NCBI GenBank assembly: GCA_016211105.1
Contig: JACQSX010000018.1
Location: 1-64,000 of the forward strand
Reading direction: 5' to 3'
DNA: 64,000 bases
From: Acidobacteriota bacterium
GTDB lineage: Bacteria > Acidobacteriota > UBA6911 > JACQSX01
Both the position numbers and the translations under genes were made by a program. Positions 59,785 to 64,000 of this stretch are shown one piece after another. The first letter of the stretch is position 1; every line of letters starts with the position of its first letter. The notes below the pieces were generated by a model, which worked only from the letters and a program-made list of their open reading frames with translations, searched no databases and was not told the DNA's origin.

Positions 59785-61161
59785 CTACCCCTTGGCGGCT
59801 ATTCTGTACTTCTTAATCTTGTAGCGCAGAGTATCACGCGAGATATGCAACAGTTTTGAAGCATTCGTCTTATTGCCATGGGCCATTTCTATCGCCTGCT
59901 GGATCAACAACTTCTCCACGTCATACAGGGAGAGTCCGTTGGGGGGAAGGCGCCAGTCTCCCTGAGACTCCAGTTCCGCAAGCGCTCCGGTCGAAATCTG
60001 AATATGAAAATGTTCGTCGTCGAGGAGATCAGCCGTTGCCAGAATCATGGCCCGCTCCACGGCATTCTTTAGCTCCCGGACGTTCCCGGGCCACTGATAC
60101 TCCATCAACATTTTCTCCGCCGTCTTGGTCACGCCTCGAATCGATTTCTTGAGGCGGACGTTGCAAAGTGAGATGAAATGCTTCAGTAGTACCGGAATAT
60201 CCTGTTTGCGCTCTCGAAGGGGTGGAAGCCAGATGGGGATAATGGACAGACGATAGAACAGATCCTCGCGAAAGCCCTTCTTCTTTACCAGTTCCAGAAG
60301 ATTTCTATTCGACGCCGCGACCACGCGCACGTCAATGTGGATGTCCTTCACTCCGCCGATGCGCCGGATGCACTGGTCCTCCAACACCCGCAATAACTTC
60401 GACTGCAAGTGCAGCGGTAATTCCCCAATTTCGTCGAGGAAAATGGTTCCACCATCGGCCAACTCGAACAGTCCTTTTTTCGTGGCGCGCGCATCGGTAA
60501 ACGCCCCCTTCTCATAACCGTACAGCTCGCTTTCCATCAGCGTTTCGGGAAGCGCGGCGCAATTTTGGATTACGAATGGCTGCCGCGCCCGGCGGCTATG
60601 GTAGTGTAAAGCCTTAGCGACCAAATCCTTCCCGGTTCCGCTTTCGCCTTCGATCAGCAAGGTGGTCGTTTCGGTTACAGCCAGTTTCTGAACCAGCGCC
60701 TTGACATCTTGGATCGCAGGCGAGTTGCCGACGATGTTGTCAATGGAATATTCCGCCTTGATTTCCGACGTGACTCGCTCAACGACAGTGCGCAGGGCAT
60801 GAGACTCCAGAGCATTTTTCAGTGTGTTTTCCAGCCGCTCAAAATTGATGGGCTTCTCCAAGAAATCAAAGGCGCCCAACTGCAGAGACCGTACCGCATC
60901 GGAGATCGTCCCGTGCCCGGTCATCATCAATACCGGCAGGTCCGGCCACTGCTTCTTGATCCTAATCAGTAACTCCAAGCCATTCAGGTCGGGCAGGCGC
61001 ATGTCCAGAGTCACCGCGTCTGGCGCTTGCGATTCAAGAGCCTGGAGCGCGGCAATGCCACTTTCTGCTTCCATTACGTTGTAACCCCAACCTTCCAGCT
61101 TCTGGCGAACGGACCAGCGCAACAGCCGCTCATCATCGACCACCAGAATCGTTTTCGACAT
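59785..61161 (-). CDS. NtrC-family sigma-54-dependent response regulator
   Basis: Receiver ILVVDDERLLRW; GESGTGKDLVAKALH; ELYGYEKGAFTDA (GAFTGA variant); Fis-type C-terminal HTH. Confidence 0.95.
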   Translation of the reverse strand: MSKTILVVDDERLLRWSVRQKLEGWGYNVMEAESGIAALQALESQAPDAVTLDMRLPDLNGLELLIRIKKQWPDLPVLMMTGHGTISDAVRSLQLGAFDFLEKPINFERLENTLKNALESHALRTVVERVTSEIKAEYSIDNIVGNSPAIQDVKALVQKLAVTETTTLLIEGESGTGKDLVAKALHYHSRRARQPFVIQNCAALPETLMESELYGYEKGAFTDARATKKGLFELADGGTIFLDEIGELPLHLQSKLLRVLEDQCIRRIGGVKDIHIDVRVVAASNRNLLELVKKKGFREDLFYRLSIIPIWLPPLRERKQDIPVLLKHFISLCNVRLKKSIRGVTKTAEKMLMEYQWPGNVRELKNAVERAMILATADLLDDEHFHIQISTGALAELESQGDWRLPPNGLSLYDVEKLLIQQAIEMAHGNKTNASKLLHISRDTLRYKIKKYRIAAKG

Positions 61162-61164
61162 CGG

Positions 61165-61860
61165 CTACTTCCTCCCCGGCAATATGATTTCAAATCCATC
61201 CCTGGCTGGTAGGAGTTTAATGGTCCCGCCCATAGCGGTCAGCCAGCGTTGTGCAATGGAAAGGCCCAGCCCAGCGCGGCCTGGCTTGGTGGAAAAAAAA
61301 GGCTCAAAGATACGAGTGGCAATTCCCCGATCAATGGGCGGACCCTGGTTGCGGACGTGAATCACAATCTTACCCACTCCCGGACGTACGGTGACACTGG
61401 CCAAATGGGCGCCGTTGTCGACCATATTCTGGATGACTTCAATAAGCACTCGTTGCAGCATCACAAGGTCGGCGCGGACACGAAGGCCTCTCGGCCCGGA
61501 CATTTTGACCTTGAAATCGACCGGCTTGCCGGACAGTTGATCATGTGCTGATTGCACGAGCGCATCGAACGGCAGGTCCTCCGGGCGAGGCTCCGGACAA
61601 AAGCTGTATTCCAGAAATTGCCGAACCACACGGTCTATTTGCTCAACCTCGTTGTTTATTTCATTCCCTATCTGCTCGCCGTCCCGGGAGAGCTTTTCTG
61701 TTTCACGCAAAACTTCCAACGCCGCCTTGATTCCAGCCAGTGGGTTGAGGATCTCATGCGAAAGTCCACGAGCCAGTTGCTGCAAGCTTGCTTGGCCGGA
61801 CATGCGTGCCCTGTTACGGCGAGGAGTGGCGTTTTCCCTTCGGGCCAGGTTTTTGGACAT
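61165..61860 (-). CDS. Soluble histidine kinase partner of the NtrC-type regulator
   Basis: LARGLSHEILNPLAGIKAALEVL H-box; GRAGLGLSIAQRWLTAMGG; 4-bp gap to NtrC gene. Confidence 0.92.
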   Translation of the reverse strand: MSKNLARRENATPRRNRARMSGQASLQQLARGLSHEILNPLAGIKAALEVLRETEKLSRDGEQIGNEINNEVEQIDRVVRQFLEYSFCPEPRPEDLPFDALVQSAHDQLSGKPVDFKVKMSGPRGLRVRADLVMLQRVLIEVIQNMVDNGAHLASVTVRPGVGKIVIHVRNQGPPIDRGIATRIFEPFFSTKPGRAGLGLSIAQRWLTAMGGTIKLLPARDGFEIILPGRK

Positions 61861-62025
61861 CTACTTTCATATTATCATCCGGCGCGCCATTTACTCACGA
61901 TTTTGGGCATATGCCCCAGGCTTTTCCAGCGCCGGACCCGCCTGCAAAAGGATCCTGGCATTAGATTTACTTAAAACCAACACAAGGAATGCTTCATTCG
62001 CCCGCTGCCAAACAGAGGCGCATCT

Positions 62026-62041
62026 TGGCACTGGATTTGCT
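62026..62041 (+). promoter_or_regulatory. Sigma-54 promoter for the SRPBCC/globin-kinase genes
   Basis: TGGCACTGGATTTGCT, GG-N10-GC. Confidence 0.65.
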
Positions 62042-62052
62042 ATGCGAATTGC

Positions 62053-62460
62053 ATGGTTTCTGCCAGAACCCGAAAGACGATCAGCGAGAACATTGGGATC
62101 TCCCGGTCTCCCGATGAGGTATTCGATTTTGTCCGATCAGTGGGTAATTTGAACCGGTGGTCCTGGTTTCGAAACATAAAAGCCGTCGAAGCCAATTTAT
62201 ACCAGGCGGAAGATATTGAGGGGACCTGCCGATTTTTCTGGATCGAGGACAACGGAAGGCGTCGTGTGATCCTGCAGCAGACGCAACACACGGACAGTCC
62301 ATGCTTGGTCGTCTCCATTACGGGAAGTGAAGATAAAAGCTGCGTACATTCCCAATACTCTAGTTTCAGAATTACTGCCACCCAACGCCATCAACTTACC
62401 CAACAGATGTTAGCAATCAAAAAACTAGTGGAAGACAGCCCCGCCGGAGCTGTTGAGTAG
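62053..62460 (+). CDS. SRPBCC-like protein
   Basis: ISRSPDEVFDFVRSVGNLNRWSWF. Confidence 0.6.
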   Translation: MVSARTRKTISENIGISRSPDEVFDFVRSVGNLNRWSWFRNIKAVEANLYQAEDIEGTCRFFWIEDNGRRRVILQQTQHTDSPCLVVSITGSEDKSCVHSQYSSFRITATQRHQLTQQMLAIKKLVEDSPAGAVE

Positions 62461-62481
62461 CCGTCGAGTTCCAGTGTTAGA

Positions 62482-63732
62482 ATGGTGAATGGAGATGACG
62501 GCATGGAAAATTTTCTGGAAATCCAGCGGTACATCAATTTTACCGAACAAGATGTCGCCATCCTGAAGAGGCTCGCTCCGATCATGCAGCCTCATCTGCC
62601 GAAAATGGCGGAGCGTTTTTACTCCGAAATCCCCAAGCACCCTGAAGCGTTTAAGGTTTTCAGAGAGCCTGAGCAAATCGATCGCCTGAGGCGATCGCTC
62701 CAACGTTGGGGCACCGAGCTATTCACGGGCGTTTACGACGAAAAATACGTGCAGCAACGGTATCAAATCGGGCATATCCACGTCCAAATCCACCTGCCAC
62801 AAAAATACGTCATCAGCGCCATGGCATTGGTACGAGAGTATTTTCACCAGGTCATCAACCAGGAGATCGACGACGCGCCCTTCCGAATGCAGGCCAACAT
62901 CAGCATGGACAAGATCCTAGATATCGATCTGAATTTGATGTGCGAGGCCTATTTCAGCACCAGCATGCAGGCTCTTCGGGAAATAAACCAGCAACTGGAG
63001 GAAGCCAACCGGAGGCTACATGAAGCAAGTGAGGTCAAAAGTGAGTTCCTTGCCAGGACCTCCCATGAGCTGCGCACTCCCCTCAGCTCCATCCTCGGTT
63101 TTATTCGTCTCGTGGTGGACGGTGTCTGCCAAACCCGCGAAGAAGAGATGGATCTGCTCAACGATGCCTTCCAGGCTGCAGAACATCTGCTCTCCATTGT
63201 CAACGACCTCTTGGATGTGGCCCGCATTGAGGCGGGCAAGCTCGAAATGCAGCCGCGGCCGTTCGAAGTGCGGCCCATTCTAAGGCAGGTATTTGCCTTG
63301 ACTACCTTGCAAGCCGAACAAAAGTCGGTGCAACTGAAAGATGGCACGGATCCCATAAAATTGCCCAGGGTTTGGGGAGATCCGGAACGCTTCAAACAAG
63401 TATTGATCAACATCATCGGCAATGCCGTCAAATTTACCGACCATGGCCAGGTGATGGTCAGCACACGACTCGATGACGGTTATCTGCAGTTTGAGGTGAA
63501 AGATACCGGAATTGGCATTGCCAAGGAAAAACAGGCAGAATTATTCGAGAAGTTCAAGCAGGTGGACACCTCGCTGACTCGTCGCTACGGAGGCAGCGGC
63601 CTCGGATTGGTCATCAGTAAACATCTGGTGGAACGAATGGGCGGAAAGATCGAGTTGCACAGTGAGGGTTTGGGGTTTGGTACCACCGTTACCTTCACCA
63701 TCCCAATTCATCCTAAGTACCTCGATTCATAA
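62482..63732 (+). CDS. Globin-coupled histidine kinase (protoglobin + HisKA/HATPase)
   Basis: MAERFYSEIPKHPEAFKVF...YQIGHIHVQIHLPQKYVISAM protoglobin; ARTSHELRTPLSSILGFI; YGGSGLGLVISKHLVERMGG. Confidence 0.92.
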   Translation: MVNGDDGMENFLEIQRYINFTEQDVAILKRLAPIMQPHLPKMAERFYSEIPKHPEAFKVFREPEQIDRLRRSLQRWGTELFTGVYDEKYVQQRYQIGHIHVQIHLPQKYVISAMALVREYFHQVINQEIDDAPFRMQANISMDKILDIDLNLMCEAYFSTSMQALREINQQLEEANRRLHEASEVKSEFLARTSHELRTPLSSILGFIRLVVDGVCQTREEEMDLLNDAFQAAEHLLSIVNDLLDVARIEAGKLEMQPRPFEVRPILRQVFALTTLQAEQKSVQLKDGTDPIKLPRVWGDPERFKQVLINIIGNAVKFTDHGQVMVSTRLDDGYLQFEVKDTGIGIAKEKQAELFEKFKQVDTSLTRRYGGSGLGLVISKHLVERMGGKIELHSEGLGFGTTVTFTIPIHPKYLDS

Positions 63733-63907
63733 ATACGGTGACGTTTGCTGATGGTCCTTACGAGGCGAGATCCAGGAGCGAGGAGGAGGCGATGCAGGGG
63801 ACATCGGCGACAACGAACGACGCCGATACCGCCCGCAATCCCCATCAGCCTGGAGGGTTGCGGCGGGATAGCAACAAACGTCATCGCACCGATGAATCGA
63901 GGTACTA
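63714..63907. repeat. Dispersed inverted-end repeat, copy B (about 194 bp)
   Basis: TAAGTACCTCGATTCATAAATACGGTGACGTTTG ... CAAACGTCATCGCACCGATGAATCGAGGTACTA; interior near-identical to copy A. Confidence 0.9.
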
Positions 63908-63911
63908 AGGC

Positions 63912-64000
63912 ATGACGAAGAAACAAACCATCCTGGTCGTGGAGGACAACGTCCTGATCGTCAAGTTTTACCACATGGCGCTCGGGCGGCAAGGGGGCTA
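63912..64000 (+). CDS. Response regulator receiver, truncated by window end
   Basis: MTKKQTILVVEDNVLIVKFYHMALGRQGG. Confidence 0.85.
   Translation, partial: MTKKQTILVVEDNVLIVKFYHMALGRQGG

Overview
A 64 kb, gene-dense bacterial window. The Acidobacteriota-like style of the TonB and ExbD genes suggests that phylum, but taxonomy is inference only. Main blocks: (1) a suf Fe-S cluster operon with an Rrf2-type regulator and two 25-bp IscR-like operator candidates; (2) an accessory/defence patch at 11.1-18.2 kb containing a complete 2.35 kb IS with perfect 19-bp terminal inverted repeats and a split transposase, an AbiE-like pair, an ImmA/IrrE + PIN pair, a tRNA-Cys 3'-half scar that looks like an att site, and truncated hsdR and vapBC remnants; (3) metabolic and stress genes, including a HAD phosphatase fused to an archaeal-type (DUF120) riboflavin kinase domain and a HAD phosphatase fused to a HerA-like ATPase; (4) a nitrogen-oxide respiration island at 38.5-63.9 kb. 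This last block holds a periplasmic NXR-type molybdoenzyme operon (NxrA, NxrB, a diheme cytochrome c fused to an NxrC-like heme domain, a TorD chaperone, an unknown coupled protein between NxrA and NxrB, an HELMH protein and an Rrf2 regulator). It is followed by haem and cytochrome c maturation genes (CcmF-CcmH fusion), a polyferredoxin, a radical SAM protein, a RIC di-iron repair protein, an NtrC-type system and a globin-coupled histidine kinase. Two further patterns stand out: a dispersed repeat family with long inverted ends at four sites, two of which supply the stop codon of the upstream gene and which show a compensatory base change between copies; and a set of sigma-54 (-24/-12) promoter matches between 30.7 and 62.0 kb. 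All calls come from reading the sequence and ORF translations; no database search was run.
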